Positions 52,367 to 60,586 of a stretch of DNA of 64,000 bases are shown here, one piece after another; within the stretch, counting starts at the first letter, position 1, and every line of letters begins with the position of its first letter. Under the pieces are notes generated by a model. The model saw only the letters and a list, made by a program, of their open reading frames with translations. It had not been told where the DNA came from and searched no databases. A program made the position numbers and the translations under genes. The stretch is from Prevotella sp. oral taxon 376 (lineage in GTDB: Bacteria > Bacteroidota > Bacteroidia > Bacteroidales > Bacteroidaceae). The DNA is taken from positions 310,001-374,000 of the forward strand of contig NZ_PYXG01000001.1 in the NCBI RefSeq assembly GCF_003043945.1, given 5' to 3'.

Positions 52367-54364
52367 ATGGAGTACTACGGAGGCAGACTGTGCATCTCAG
52401 CCCGTGAACTAACAGACAGGGGCATCATGACCAAGGCGAACTATGCTCAAAAGGCATGGAAAGGCAAGATTGATGTAGTCCGTCAGGGAAAAGGGCTGGG
52501 CAACTATGCCCTCGTCGCCATTGACAGCCTTCCCGGCAAGTACAGGGAGAAGGTGAGGGAACTGTATCCTGACGGTGCGCAGACCCACCTTCGCTTGTGG
52601 GTGATGGAGAACTACGAGACGGATCAGGAGGCCATGAAGTTCTTCCGCGACAAGGAGAACACGGGGGTAGACCTGCAGCAATACCCCGAGAAAATCAGGG
52701 AGTATGTGACGAACGCGAGCGTGCTGAACTGCTGCATCAAGCTGTACGAACGCGCCTCAACAGCGAAGAAGCTGATGGGTGAGAAATACAACTGGGACGA
52801 GATGGCTGACGCCATCGAGGCGCTGCGCAAGGAGTTGGGACACACGCTTCCGACGAGCACGCTGCGCTTCCGGAAGAAGGTGAACGAGTATAGGCGCGAG
52901 GGCTACGGATGCCTGATCAGCGGCAAGTTCGGCAACCAGAACAAGCGTTTGGTGACGAAGGCCGTGGAGGAGGCTGTGCTGAGCCTCTCCTGCCTTGACA
53001 ATAAGCCCTACAATACGACCGTGTGGGAACAGTGGAAGATGTTCCTCTGCGGCGAGCTCGACATCTTCCACCTCGACACGGGCGAGCTGCTCGACCCCGA
53101 CGACTTCACCGACAAGAACGGCGAGCCGCTGGTGCTGAGCGAGAGCACCATCAGCAACATCCTGAACCAGCCGGCGAACAAGCTGCGCATCAACCAGCGG
53201 CTGCTGATGCCCGTGACGCTGATGCACGAGGAGCTGCCGCACATGCACCGCCACAACGGCCGCTACTCGTTGAGCCAGATCACGATGGACGACGTGGACC
53301 TGAGCCGCAAGCTGAAGGACACGAAGAAGTGGGTACACGCCTACTATGCCTACGACGATGTGAGCGAGTGCGTGCTTGGCGCGAGCTACGCCAGGGAGAA
53401 GGACACGCCGCTGGTGGTGGACTGTTTCAGGGACATGTTCCGTCTCCTTGCCACCAACGGCTGGGGCACGCCGAGGGGCATCGAGGTGGAGAACCACCTG
53501 ATGTCACAGTGGCGCAACACCTACCTGAGCCCGGGCGTGGTATTCGAGTTCGTGCGCTTCTGCGCCCCGCAGAACTCGCAGGAGAAGCGGGCAGAGCACT
53601 ACAACGGCGCGAAGAAGACCAGCATCATCCACAAGAACCACGCTGGCATCGGCCGTCCGTTCGGCAAGGGCAAGCGCAGGGTGGAACAGAAGAAGGTAAG
53701 CGATGCGAGCAACGAGCTCTACGAGGAGAAGAAGTACTACAGCTGGGACGAGTTGGTGGCCGACGACCGTCAGGACAACTGGGAGTGGAATCACTCGCTG
53801 CACAGCGACCAGAAGAGTTGGCCCGGCAAGACCCGCTGGGAGGTACTTGTGGAGAATGTGAACCCCGACCTGTGGCCGCTGGACCGCCGCATGCTGGCAC
53901 GCTGGATAGGCGTGAGCGTGGAGACGAGCGTGCGCAGGAACTCGACGGTGCGCGTGAACTATGCCGACTGGTGGCTGAGCGGCCCGGAGGTGCTGGAGCG
54001 CCTTGCGCCTAACAACTACAAAGTTACGGCATGTTACCTGCCCGACGGGGAGGGACGGCCGCAGGATGTGTACCTCTATCAGGGCGAGCGGTACATCGAC
54101 ACGGTGGAGAAGGTGGAGACCTACAACCGTGTGATGGCGGAGCAGACAGCCGAGGACAGGAAGATGTTCGAGAAGCAGCAGAAGAAGGTGAGCCACTTCA
54201 ACAAGTATCTGAAGGAGCGTGCCATCAGCAAGGTGGGTGTGATGAAGACCACGAAGGCACCAGTGATGGAGGAACCGAAGGAGCTGGCCGTTACCCCACA
54301 GGAGACAGAGGCCCCGCTGCTGCCACGAATCAGTGCCTCAAGCCACGCTTTGGCAGACATGTAA
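52367..54364 (+). CDS. MuA-type DDE transposase
   Basis: A 665-aa transposase. The N-terminal ~200 residues hold DNA-binding helices, and the RNase H-like core shows ITMDDVDL (Asp ~307/308), GIEVENHLM (Glu ~372) and SQEKRAEHYNG (Glu ~405/409), so the catalytic triad probably reads D-E-E rather than D-D-E. A basic domain (GKGKRRVEQKK) and C-terminal region probably contact MuB and ClpX. It catalyses strand transfer for replication and integration. It lies 12 bases after the first early gene. Confidence 0.92.
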   Translation: MEYYGGRLCISARELTDRGIMTKANYAQKAWKGKIDVVRQGKGLGNYALVAIDSLPGKYREKVRELYPDGAQTHLRLWVMENYETDQEAMKFFRDKENTGVDLQQYPEKIREYVTNASVLNCCIKLYERASTAKKLMGEKYNWDEMADAIEALRKELGHTLPTSTLRFRKKVNEYRREGYGCLISGKFGNQNKRLVTKAVEEAVLSLSCLDNKPYNTTVWEQWKMFLCGELDIFHLDTGELLDPDDFTDKNGEPLVLSESTISNILNQPANKLRINQRLLMPVTLMHEELPHMHRHNGRYSLSQITMDDVDLSRKLKDTKKWVHAYYAYDDVSECVLGASYAREKDTPLVVDCFRDMFRLLATNGWGTPRGIEVENHLMSQWRNTYLSPGVVFEFVRFCAPQNSQEKRAEHYNGAKKTSIIHKNHAGIGRPFGKGKRRVEQKKVSDASNELYEEKKYYSWDELVADDRQDNWEWNHSLHSDQKSWPGKTRWEVLVENVNPDLWPLDRRMLARWIGVSVETSVRRNSTVRVNYADWWLSGPEVLERLAPNNYKVTACYLPDGEGRPQDVYLYQGERYIDTVEKVETYNRVMAEQTAEDRKMFEKQQKKVSHFNKYLKERAISKVGVMKTTKAPVMEEPKELAVTPQETEAPLLPRISASSHALADM

Positions 54365-54390
54365 GAATAATGATTAAACGCCATTAGAAT

Positions 54391-55266
54391 ATGATTAGTG
54401 AGACTCAAAAACAGCGGATACTGGAGGCGATAGCCGCCAACCGCAGGAACTATCCGAGCGACGCGAAGCACGCGTCTGCGCTGGGCATATCGGCCAGCGT
54501 GTATAACGGCCTGAAGAGGGGCCAGACGGAGAAGGCCCTGAGCGACGCCAACTGGGTAAGCATAGCCCGGCGGCTGGACGTGAACCTGCGCGAGACGATT
54601 GAGTGGAAGGGCGCGCAGACGGAGACCTTCAAGTACATCAGCATTCAGCTGGAGGCGTGCCAGGAGCGCAGCCTCAGCGTGATACTGTGCGATCTGCCTA
54701 ACATTGGCAAGACCTACACGGCACGCTGGTATGTGCATGAACACAGGAACGCCGTATATGTGGACTGCTCGCAGGTGAAGACCAAGCGCGCGCTGGTGCG
54801 GAAGATAGCCAGGGAGTTCGGCGTGGACGCTACGGGCAAGTACCAGGATACCTACGAAGACCTGGTATATTACCTGCGCTCGATGGAACGCCCGCTGGTG
54901 GTGCTCGACGAGGCCGGCGACCTGCAGTACGAGGCCTTCCTGGAACTGAAGGCGCTGTGGAACGCCACGGAAATGTGCTGTGGCTGGTACATGATGGGAG
55001 CCGACGGCCTGCGTGCGAAGATAGACCGCATGGTGGAATGCCGGAAGGTGGGCTATGCCGAGATATTCTCGCGCTACGGCGGCAAGTACAGTAAGGTAAC
55101 GCCCGACGAGGCGGAAGACCGCAAGACGTTCCTGCTGGAGCAGGCCCGCGTGGTGGCCACGGTGAACGCCTCCGAGGGTATGGACATCGGTCAGATCGTG
55201 CGCAAGAGCGGCGGTGGACTGAGAAGAGTTTACACCGAGATTGAAAAATTGAAGAAAGGAGCATGA
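54391..55266 (+). CDS. MuB-type AAA+ target-capture ATPase
   Basis: A 291-aa ATPase that selects target DNA and stimulates the transposase. The N-terminal ~70 residues look like a helix-turn-helix (SALGISASVYNGLKRGQTEKAL). The Walker A sequence is CDLPNIGKTYTAR (GKT kept, first Gly replaced), Walker B is PLVVLDEAGDL, and the C-terminal helical part ends SGGGLRRVYTEIEKLKK. It follows the transposase by 26 bases, as in Mu. Confidence 0.92.
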   Translation: MISETQKQRILEAIAANRRNYPSDAKHASALGISASVYNGLKRGQTEKALSDANWVSIARRLDVNLRETIEWKGAQTETFKYISIQLEACQERSLSVILCDLPNIGKTYTARWYVHEHRNAVYVDCSQVKTKRALVRKIAREFGVDATGKYQDTYEDLVYYLRSMERPLVVLDEAGDLQYEAFLELKALWNATEMCCGWYMMGADGLRAKIDRMVECRKVGYAEIFSRYGGKYSKVTPDEAEDRKTFLLEQARVVATVNASEGMDIGQIVRKSGGGLRRVYTEIEKLKKGA

Positions 55267-55267
55267 T

Positions 55268-55507
55268 ATGATGACAAAGAAAGAAGAAGAGACTTTAATG
55301 GAAAGTCTGGAACAGGATGTACTGGACTCCAATAAAGACAAGATAGACTGGGAGCAGCGCAGGTATGAGATTGCCAAAGACCTTTATATCCAAACCTGCC
55401 AACAGGCAAAATTAGAGGGCGATAATACTGCTGCAGATGTATTCCGAAGTGCGGCATGGTTATCTCGTGTGGCTGCCGATTACTTAATAGAGATTTTGAA
55501 AAAGTAG
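55268..55507 (+). CDS. Small prophage protein, hypothetical
   Basis: A 79-aa acidic, helical protein (KEEETLMESLEQDVLDSNKDKIDWEQRRYE), with no motif I recognise. It is positioned between the MuB-type and the second ATPase genes, with overlaps of only a few bases, so it belongs to the early operon. Confidence 0.6.
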   Translation: MMTKKEEETLMESLEQDVLDSNKDKIDWEQRRYEIAKDLYIQTCQQAKLEGDNTAADVFRSAAWLSRVAADYLIEILKK

Positions 55508-55509
55508 CT

Positions 55510-56133
55510 ATGGTAAAACGAGCGTACAGTCCGAAGGAGATAGCTATGAAGACCTACAAGACGCTGCCGTGGAGTGGCCGCTGGGCGGAGTGCTTCGGCT
55601 TGCCGGAGGAAAACTCCACATGGTTCATCAGCGGAGCCAGTGCCGCCGGGAAAAGCTCGTTTGTGATGCAGCTGGCCCGTGAGCTGACGACGTACGGGCA
55701 GGTACTTTACCTGAGCTATGAGGAGGGAGTGAGCCAGAGCTTCCAGGGCAGGATAAAACTCTTTGAGATGGAGAAGTGCCAGGGCTGGTTCCGCGTGGTA
55801 ACGGAGAACACGATAGAAGACCTGACCGCCAGACTGAAAAAGCGGCACAGTGCGAAGTTCATCATCGTGGACAGCTTTCAGGAAAGTGGCTGGGAATGGC
55901 CGGAGACCAAGAAACTGATTGAAACCTTTCCACGGAAAAGCTTCATCTTCATCAGTATGGAAGCCAAGGGACAGCCGCTGGGCAAGCCTGCACTCCGACT
56001 TCGCTACAAGGCGGGTGTGAAGGTGCGCGTGGTGGGGTTCAGGGCATACTGTCAGGGACGCTTCAATCCCGACGCTGGCAACAGCTTCGTGGTGTGGAAA
56101 GAAGGAATTTTAAGGACATCAAATAAAATATGA
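55510..56133 (+). CDS. P-loop ATPase, RecA-like fold, prophage
   Basis: A 207-aa protein. Walker A is SGASAAGKSSFVMQLA, a Walker B-like strand is KFIIVDSFQE, and a RecA/DnaB-like core follows (ITEN...KKLIETFPRKSFIFISM). No DNA-binding extension is seen. It may act in replication or recombination after transposition. The start ATG 55510 (MVKRAYSPKE) is preferred because the longer frame overlaps the previous gene. Confidence 0.8.
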   Translation: MVKRAYSPKEIAMKTYKTLPWSGRWAECFGLPEENSTWFISGASAAGKSSFVMQLARELTTYGQVLYLSYEEGVSQSFQGRIKLFEMEKCQGWFRVVTENTIEDLTARLKKRHSAKFIIVDSFQESGWEWPETKKLIETFPRKSFIFISMEAKGQPLGKPALRLRYKAGVKVRVVGFRAYCQGRFNPDAGNSFVVWKEGILRTSNKI

Positions 56134-56134
56134 T

Positions 56135-56302
56135 ATGGCAAGCAGACGAGACAACCTGCTGTACAGGTTAAGAAAGAAAGGTGTGAGGGTACAGACACGG
56201 GAGAGGACTATATTCTTCTCGTTTGATGGAGAGTCTTTCAAGATTATACAGATAAAACGCCTGTGCAGGGAGCTTCATTTTGTGGTACAATTAGAAATAT
56301 AA
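56135..56302 (+). CDS. 55-aa prophage protein, hypothetical
   Basis: ATG 56135 to TAA 56300 encodes a very basic peptide (RRDNLLYRLRKKGVRVQTRERTIF...). It lies between two well-supported genes with no spare space, so it is probably translated. No known family. Confidence 0.5.
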   Translation: MASRRDNLLYRLRKKGVRVQTRERTIFFSFDGESFKIIQIKRLCRELHFVVQLEI

Positions 56303-56306
56303 GAGT

Positions 56307-56546
56307 ATGAAAATGAGCAAGGAAAGACGAATGATTGAAATCGTCCCGGGGCTGATGAGCCCTGGCGGACGAATGACTGACCGTATTGAGAGTCGCGGGC
56401 ACCGCTGTCCCTACTGTCAGGGCAACGGCTACCATTGGCAGGAGGACGAGTGGCAGGAGCGGTACAAGGAGGCGTGCCCGGTATGCGGGGGTAGCGGCAG
56501 GCTCGACGCGGTGATAACCGTGGAATGGCAGGCAGGCAAAGCATAA
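56307..56546 (+). CDS. Zinc-knuckle small protein (CxxC-x-GxG)
   Basis: A 79-aa protein with two CxxC pairs (CPYCQGNGYHW and CPVCGGSGRL), as in the DnaJ zinc region, and a WQEDEWQERYKEAC linker. It probably binds zinc. The closest parallel in this prophage is the gene at 59050. Confidence 0.7.
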   Translation: MKMSKERRMIEIVPGLMSPGGRMTDRIESRGHRCPYCQGNGYHWQEDEWQERYKEACPVCGGSGRLDAVITVEWQAGKA

Positions 56547-56570
56547 TGCACAATTTATAATTACGGCGAT

Positions 56571-57236
56571 ATGGAAAGGAACAAATACAGTAAGATAGTC
56601 CTATCGGATACGGAACGGCAATGGATGCAGGAACATTTCGGCACGACCAAGAATGCCGATGTCGCAGCCCACCTCGGGGTCTCACCCCGGACGATCATCC
56701 GGATAGCACGGGATATGGGATTGGAAAAGCATTCTGATTTTACAAAGGCAATGCAGCGGAATGCTGCTGAGCATGCAGCCAGGACCAATCGGGCCAGTGG
56801 GGGTAACGAGGGAATGAGGAACCTGCTTCTCTACGGCAAGGCTCACCGCTTCAGGTCAGGCGAGAGCAATAGGAACCGCATGGGCGAGGAGGCCTTTCGG
56901 GAAATGCACCGCCGGATTGGCAAAAGCCGGAAGGAAATCTTCAGAAAGGAGAGACGCCGGGTGCTCTTCGGGCTGGAGCAGAAGACGGGACTAAGGGTCG
57001 TGCGGTGTCCAAGGGAGAAGATCAGCCTGCGGCGCAACCTGCGCAGGCATGGCTACGAGGTAGCCCGTGCCTCCAACGAGGCATTTGTTACGCCCCGTAC
57101 CCGCCGGTCCCAAGCCATGGAGGAGCGAGCCGGGAAGATGGGAATGAGATTCACATTGGCCCAATCAGCCGATACGAGACACACTAAGCCAGATAAGTTG
57201 CGCCAGCAGTATCTGTGCCTTGCTTCAAGAACCTGA
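56571..57236 (+). CDS. Helix-turn-helix prophage protein, hypothetical
   Basis: A 221-aa protein: residues ~20-50 form a clear helix-turn-helix (NADVAAHLGVSPRTIIRIARDMGL), followed by a long Arg-rich helical region (RRVLFGLEQKTGLRVVRCPREKI). It is probably DNA- or RNA-binding. I recognise no named family. Confidence 0.7.
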   Translation: MERNKYSKIVLSDTERQWMQEHFGTTKNADVAAHLGVSPRTIIRIARDMGLEKHSDFTKAMQRNAAEHAARTNRASGGNEGMRNLLLYGKAHRFRSGESNRNRMGEEAFREMHRRIGKSRKEIFRKERRRVLFGLEQKTGLRVVRCPREKISLRRNLRRHGYEVARASNEAFVTPRTRRSQAMEERAGKMGMRFTLAQSADTRHTKPDKLRQQYLCLASRT

Positions 57237-57328
57237 GAGATTCTTGACGAATGTAGGAGGCTGTGCTACCGGCCATACGGGCGGTTTTTGATTCACGATT
57301 TACAATTCATAATTAACAATTACAGAAC

Positions 57329-57601
57329 ATGAGACATTTCTTTGAAGAGCTTAAAAAGCGAGTACAGGTATGGCACGAACGGCGTGCCCAGCGCATCGAG
57401 GCAGCCCGTCAGGCCGAGCTTGACGCGGAGGCCCGCCGCAGGGTGCAGGTAATGGAATTCAACGGCGAGTTATTCGTCAGCGTGGACGGCGTTCCCCTGT
57501 TGGACGTGAGCGACATCAACGGCATGCTGCCCGGGGCCGTGGCGAACGCCCGCCGAAACTTTAAGGACTGGAGGGAGGAGAAGCTGTTCTCCAATTCATA
57601 A
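57329..57601 (+). CDS. Coiled-coil small prophage protein, hypothetical
   Basis: A 90-aa protein: an Arg/Glu-rich helix (HERRAQRIEAARQAELDAEARRR) followed by a small beta region (FNGELFVSVDGVPLLDVSDING). Unknown function. The gap before it (57237-57328) holds one of the ATTCATAAT filler stretches. Confidence 0.6.
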   Translation: MRHFFEELKKRVQVWHERRAQRIEAARQAELDAEARRRVQVMEFNGELFVSVDGVPLLDVSDINGMLPGAVANARRNFKDWREEKLFSNS

Positions 57602-57632
57602 TGCATAATGTTTAATTTCAAAATCAATAATT

Positions 57633-57845
57633 ATGAAAACGACAAAGATTAACGAGAAAATCGAGAATGTACTGACACCCCGATGGTGGAACCCGCTGTC
57701 ATGGATTGTAACGGGGCTTGCGCCTGTATTAGGGATTGTGGTCGGCATAGTATCAGGCTGCCTTGTAGGGCTGCTCGTAGGCTTCCAGAAAGGACTGGAG
57801 CTGTCAAACAGCAACATGGAAAAAATCCTCAAAGAGCTGTCATGA
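57633..57845 (+). CDS. Small single- or two-helix membrane protein of the prophage
   Basis: A 70-aa protein with a strong hydrophobic stretch (IVTGLAPVLGIVVGIVSGCLVGLLVGF) rich in Gly and Val. It overlaps the next start by 4 bases. It may be a membrane protein of the early operon; its role is unknown. Confidence 0.6.
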   Translation: MKTTKINEKIENVLTPRWWNPLSWIVTGLAPVLGIVVGIVSGCLVGLLVGFQKGLELSNSNMEKILKELS

Positions 57846-58303
57846 GTACCATTCGCAACTACCACCACTTCTTCGCCCTGCTGAAGCAGCTGCCCGGTGC
57901 AGACAAGGAGACGCTTGTGGCGAGCTTCACGGACGGGCGGACGACCCATCTGCACGAGATGGCCGCAAGGGAGTATGACGCGATGTGCGCCTCTCTGGAG
58001 GATCAGACGGGGTGGAAGGTTCAGGTGAGGAAGAAACGCAGCCTGTGTCTGAAGCTGATGCAACAGGCGGGCATTGACACTACGGACTGGCAGCATGTCA
58101 ATGAGTTCTGCCGCCACCCGAAGATTGCGGGAAAGGCATTTGCCCGTCTGTCCCTGGCAGACATGGACACCCTGCAGACGAAACTGCGGGCCATCCTGCG
58201 CAAAGGCGGGTTACGGAAAACTCCGGTAATGCCACAGCCCACCGAACAGAGAAGCAGCGCAACCGTGATAGTTTTTCCAATGCATAATCTTGCAGAAAGT
58301 TAG
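57842..58303 (+). CDS. GemA/DUF1018-like prophage regulator
   Basis: A 153-aa protein whose second half (WKVQVRKKRSLCLKLMQQ...FCRHPKIAGKAFARLSLADMDTL) resembles Mu GemA (DUF1018), thought to modulate host gene expression and DNA topology. The start ATG 57842 is set by the 4-base overlap with the previous gene. Confidence 0.65.
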   Translation: MSTIRNYHHFFALLKQLPGADKETLVASFTDGRTTHLHEMAAREYDAMCASLEDQTGWKVQVRKKRSLCLKLMQQAGIDTTDWQHVNEFCRHPKIAGKAFARLSLADMDTLQTKLRAILRKGGLRKTPVMPQPTEQRSSATVIVFPMHNLAES

Positions 58304-58308
58304 ACAAA

Positions 58309-58464
58309 ATGACATCAAGAGAATTTGTAAAACGCTCTATGGAGCGCATTCGGGAACTCGGTAAGGACATGAGCAATGAGGATTACAGCACCTGCCTTGA
58401 GCAACTTGCCTATGAACTTGAAACCGAACGGCAGGTGTTAACCAGTAAGGGAAAATTTATTTGA
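58309..58464 (+). CDS. 51-aa prophage protein, hypothetical
   Basis: ATG 58309 to TGA 58462 encodes a helical, charged peptide (SMERIRELGKDMSNEDYSTCLEQLAYELE). It lies tightly between the GemA-like and Gam genes, so it is likely real, without a known family. Confidence 0.5.
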   Translation: MTSREFVKRSMERIRELGKDMSNEDYSTCLEQLAYELETERQVLTSKGKFI

Positions 58465-58486
58465 CAACCTATAAAAAGAAAAGACA

Positions 58487-59053
58487 ATGGCAACAAGAAA
58501 GAAGAAAGTGATTATTACGGGCGTGAGTAGAGAAGCCGCCGATGACGCGTTTGCAATCTATGCTAAAAGCGACGCACAGGTACAGAAAATCAATGCGGAC
58601 ATCGAACTGCAGTGCGCTAAGATCCGTGAGAAGTACGCTGACAAGTTGGCGACCCTCACCGAGGAGAAGGACAAGGCGTTCGATACCCTGCAGGCTTTTG
58701 CCACGGAGAACCAAGCCGAGTTGTTCTCCAAAAAGAAAAGCCTCGACATGGCCCATGGCACCATCGGCTTCCGCACCGGAACACCGAAGCTGAAGACGCT
58801 GAAAGGCTTTACCTGGGCAAGCGCATTGCAGCTGGCGAAGAAGTTCCTACCGTCCAACTACATCCGTCAGACAGAGGATATTGCGAAAGATAGGCTGCTG
58901 GCCGACCGTGACCTTGAGGAAATTGCCGTCTATGACACTCCGACGGGCGACCTCCGTATGGTCACGATGCGAGAGGCTATGTCCGTATGCGGTATCCAAG
59001 TGGTGCAGGACGAGGCATTCTATGTAGAACCCAAGAAGGAGGAGACTGCATGA
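58487..59053 (+). CDS. gam: Host-nuclease inhibitor Gam family protein
   Basis: A 188-aa Mu Gam homologue, which binds DNA ends as a Ku-like dimer and protects them from exonucleases. It has the coiled-coil N-terminal half (ADIELQCAKIREKYADKLATLTEEKDKAF) and the core HGTIGFRTGTPKLKTLKGFTW. Its presence is a strong marker of a transposable phage. It overlaps the next start by 4 bases. Confidence 0.92.
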   Translation: MATRKKKVIITGVSREAADDAFAIYAKSDAQVQKINADIELQCAKIREKYADKLATLTEEKDKAFDTLQAFATENQAELFSKKKSLDMAHGTIGFRTGTPKLKTLKGFTWASALQLAKKFLPSNYIRQTEDIAKDRLLADRDLEEIAVYDTPTGDLRMVTMREAMSVCGIQVVQDEAFYVEPKKEETA

Positions 59054-59241
59054 AGCACCAAGTAACGAAAGCACCGAAAGTAGCCCTGTGCCACAAGTGC
59101 GTCGGCACGGGCTTCTACCGGCAGATATTGACAGACGGCACTTTCTCTGCTGAACGGTGTCCCCAGTGTGAGGGAAGCGGCAGGGTTATGGTGAGTGCCG
59201 TGATAGAGTATGACATCCGTCCATACAGGGCGGAGAAGTAA
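59050..59241 (+). CDS. Zinc-knuckle small protein (second copy of the CxxC-x-GxG type)
   Basis: A 63-aa protein with CHKCVGTGFYRQ and CPQCEGSGRV, the same CxxC-x-GxG spacing as the gene at 56307. It probably binds zinc. The start overlaps the gam stop by 4 bases. Confidence 0.65.
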   Translation: MKHQVTKAPKVALCHKCVGTGFYRQILTDGTFSAERCPQCEGSGRVMVSAVIEYDIRPYRAEK

Positions 59242-59266
59242 GCAGGCAAGAACAAACCAGTCAACA

Positions 59267-59518
59267 ATGAAAGTCGATAACGAGAAAAGGAAGGGCGTGA
59301 GCTACCTGAAGCGAGTGGCGGATGTGAACAGAATCTACCAGGAATGGGCGAAGACCGGGCTGAGCAACCGGGAAATCTGGCGGCGGTACATCTACCCGGT
59401 GTACGGAATCAGCGAGCGCACGCTGTATAACATGCTGAAAGTCGATGTGACGGCGCGGAAGGACAACGCCGCCTCGCCCCGGCCGCTTTTGCTGTTCGAC
59501 TTTGACGATAATGCATAA
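59267..59518 (+). CDS. Helix-turn-helix-like small prophage protein
   Basis: An 83-aa protein: RIYQEWAKTGLSNREIWRRYIYPVYGISERTLYNML reads like a resolvase-type helix-turn-helix. It may be a late-gene activator (compare Mor/C of Mu in position), which is only a suggestion. Confidence 0.55.
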   Translation: MKVDNEKRKGVSYLKRVADVNRIYQEWAKTGLSNREIWRRYIYPVYGISERTLYNMLKVDVTARKDNAASPRPLLLFDFDDNA

Positions 59519-59546
59519 CATACAATTCATAATGCACGATTCACAA

Positions 59547-60101
59547 ATGGAGGATGGACTAAAGACGGTGATAGGCAGGATCCTGAAGGATATCAGGATA
59601 GACCTGAGTGATGAGTTTGACAAGAACTTCGAGCGGCAGGGCTTTTTCTCGGAGGATTGGGCGAGGCGTAAAAGCCCGTTGCGACCAGGCGGCTCAATCC
59701 TCATCGATACCGGAGGCCTACGGCGCAGCGTTCAGAGCAAGAGTACGGACGAAAGCATTGCCTTCTACTCATCGCACCCTGCTGCGGCCATCCATAATGA
59801 GGGTGGAGAAATCAAGGTTACCCGGAGGATGAAGGCCTACTTCTGGTACAAGTATTATGAGGCGACAGGCTCGTTCAGTCGCAAGAAGAACGGGGAACGA
59901 AGGCAGGATAAACGCACGGTACAGCTGAGCACGGAGGCTGAGTTCTGGAAACTGCTTGCCCTGATGAAAGTCGGCAGCAGTATCAAGATACCCAAGCGAC
60001 AGTTCCTCGGCACTGCGCCCGAAGTGGAGAAAACGGTAACCGAAATCATAGAGGAGAATCTGATCGAGTATTTTAACCATTTAGACATCAAGCAGAAATG
60101 A
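59547..60101 (+). CDS. Phage virion morphogenesis protein (Mu gpG-like)
   Basis: A 184-aa tail-morphogenesis protein: NFERQGFFSEDWARRKSPLRPGG...LIDTGGLRRSVQS and HNEGGEIKVTRRMKAYFWYKYY match the gpG/tail-completion group of Mu-like phages. ATG 59532 is the alternative start (189 aa). It overlaps the next gene by 4 bases. Confidence 0.85.
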   Translation: MEDGLKTVIGRILKDIRIDLSDEFDKNFERQGFFSEDWARRKSPLRPGGSILIDTGGLRRSVQSKSTDESIAFYSSHPAAAIHNEGGEIKVTRRMKAYFWYKYYEATGSFSRKKNGERRQDKRTVQLSTEAEFWKLLALMKVGSSIKIPKRQFLGTAPEVEKTVTEIIEENLIEYFNHLDIKQK

Positions 60102-60502
60102 GAAAGGAATTATACAACGCCATCAAGGAGAAACTGAATGCGAACGTGCCCGAAGTGGCGCACATCGACCTGTGGAACCACAACGTGGAGTTCATCGAGC
60201 AGGAGGATAACTGGGAACGCCCAGCCGTGTTCGTGGAGATAGCCCCCATCAACTGCTCACCGTTCCAAGGCAGGGGACATCGTGGCAAGGGACTGGTGCG
60301 CCTGCACATCGTTACAGACTGGATCGAGGGCGGTCAGGACGCAGCTTGGGACCTGAGCTATAAAATACATTCTACCCTCGAGGGACTGGACGGTGAGTGT
60401 TTCAATGGAATGACACTCGTCGCAATAGACACCAATCACAACCATGAGGACATATTGGAGAGCATAGACAGCTACGAGGTGCGCTACCTGATGACGGAAT
60501 AA
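60098..60502 (+). CDS. Prophage tail-terminator-like protein
   Basis: A 134-aa protein of unknown exact function. Position directly after the gpG-like gene and patterns such as FVEIAPINCSPF and GLVRLHIVTDWIEGG suggest a tail terminator or tail-completion protein. It is the last gene of the rightward operon, before the terminator at 60524. Confidence 0.65.
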   Translation: MRKELYNAIKEKLNANVPEVAHIDLWNHNVEFIEQEDNWERPAVFVEIAPINCSPFQGRGHRGKGLVRLHIVTDWIEGGQDAAWDLSYKIHSTLEGLDGECFNGMTLVAIDTNHNHEDILESIDSYEVRYLMTE

Positions 60503-60523
60503 ACGCCCCGTGTCGCAACAAAG

Positions 60524-60560
60524 AAGCCCCGACGGACAATTTGCCGTCGGGGCTTTTTCG
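60524..60560 (+). terminator. Strong terminator of the rightward prophage operon
   Basis: Perfect 12-bp stem AAGCCCCGACGG / CCGTCGGGGCTT, loop ACAATTTG, followed by TTTTTC. Confidence 0.9.
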
Positions 60561-60586
60561 TGCGCACAGGTTGGAAATAAACGCGA

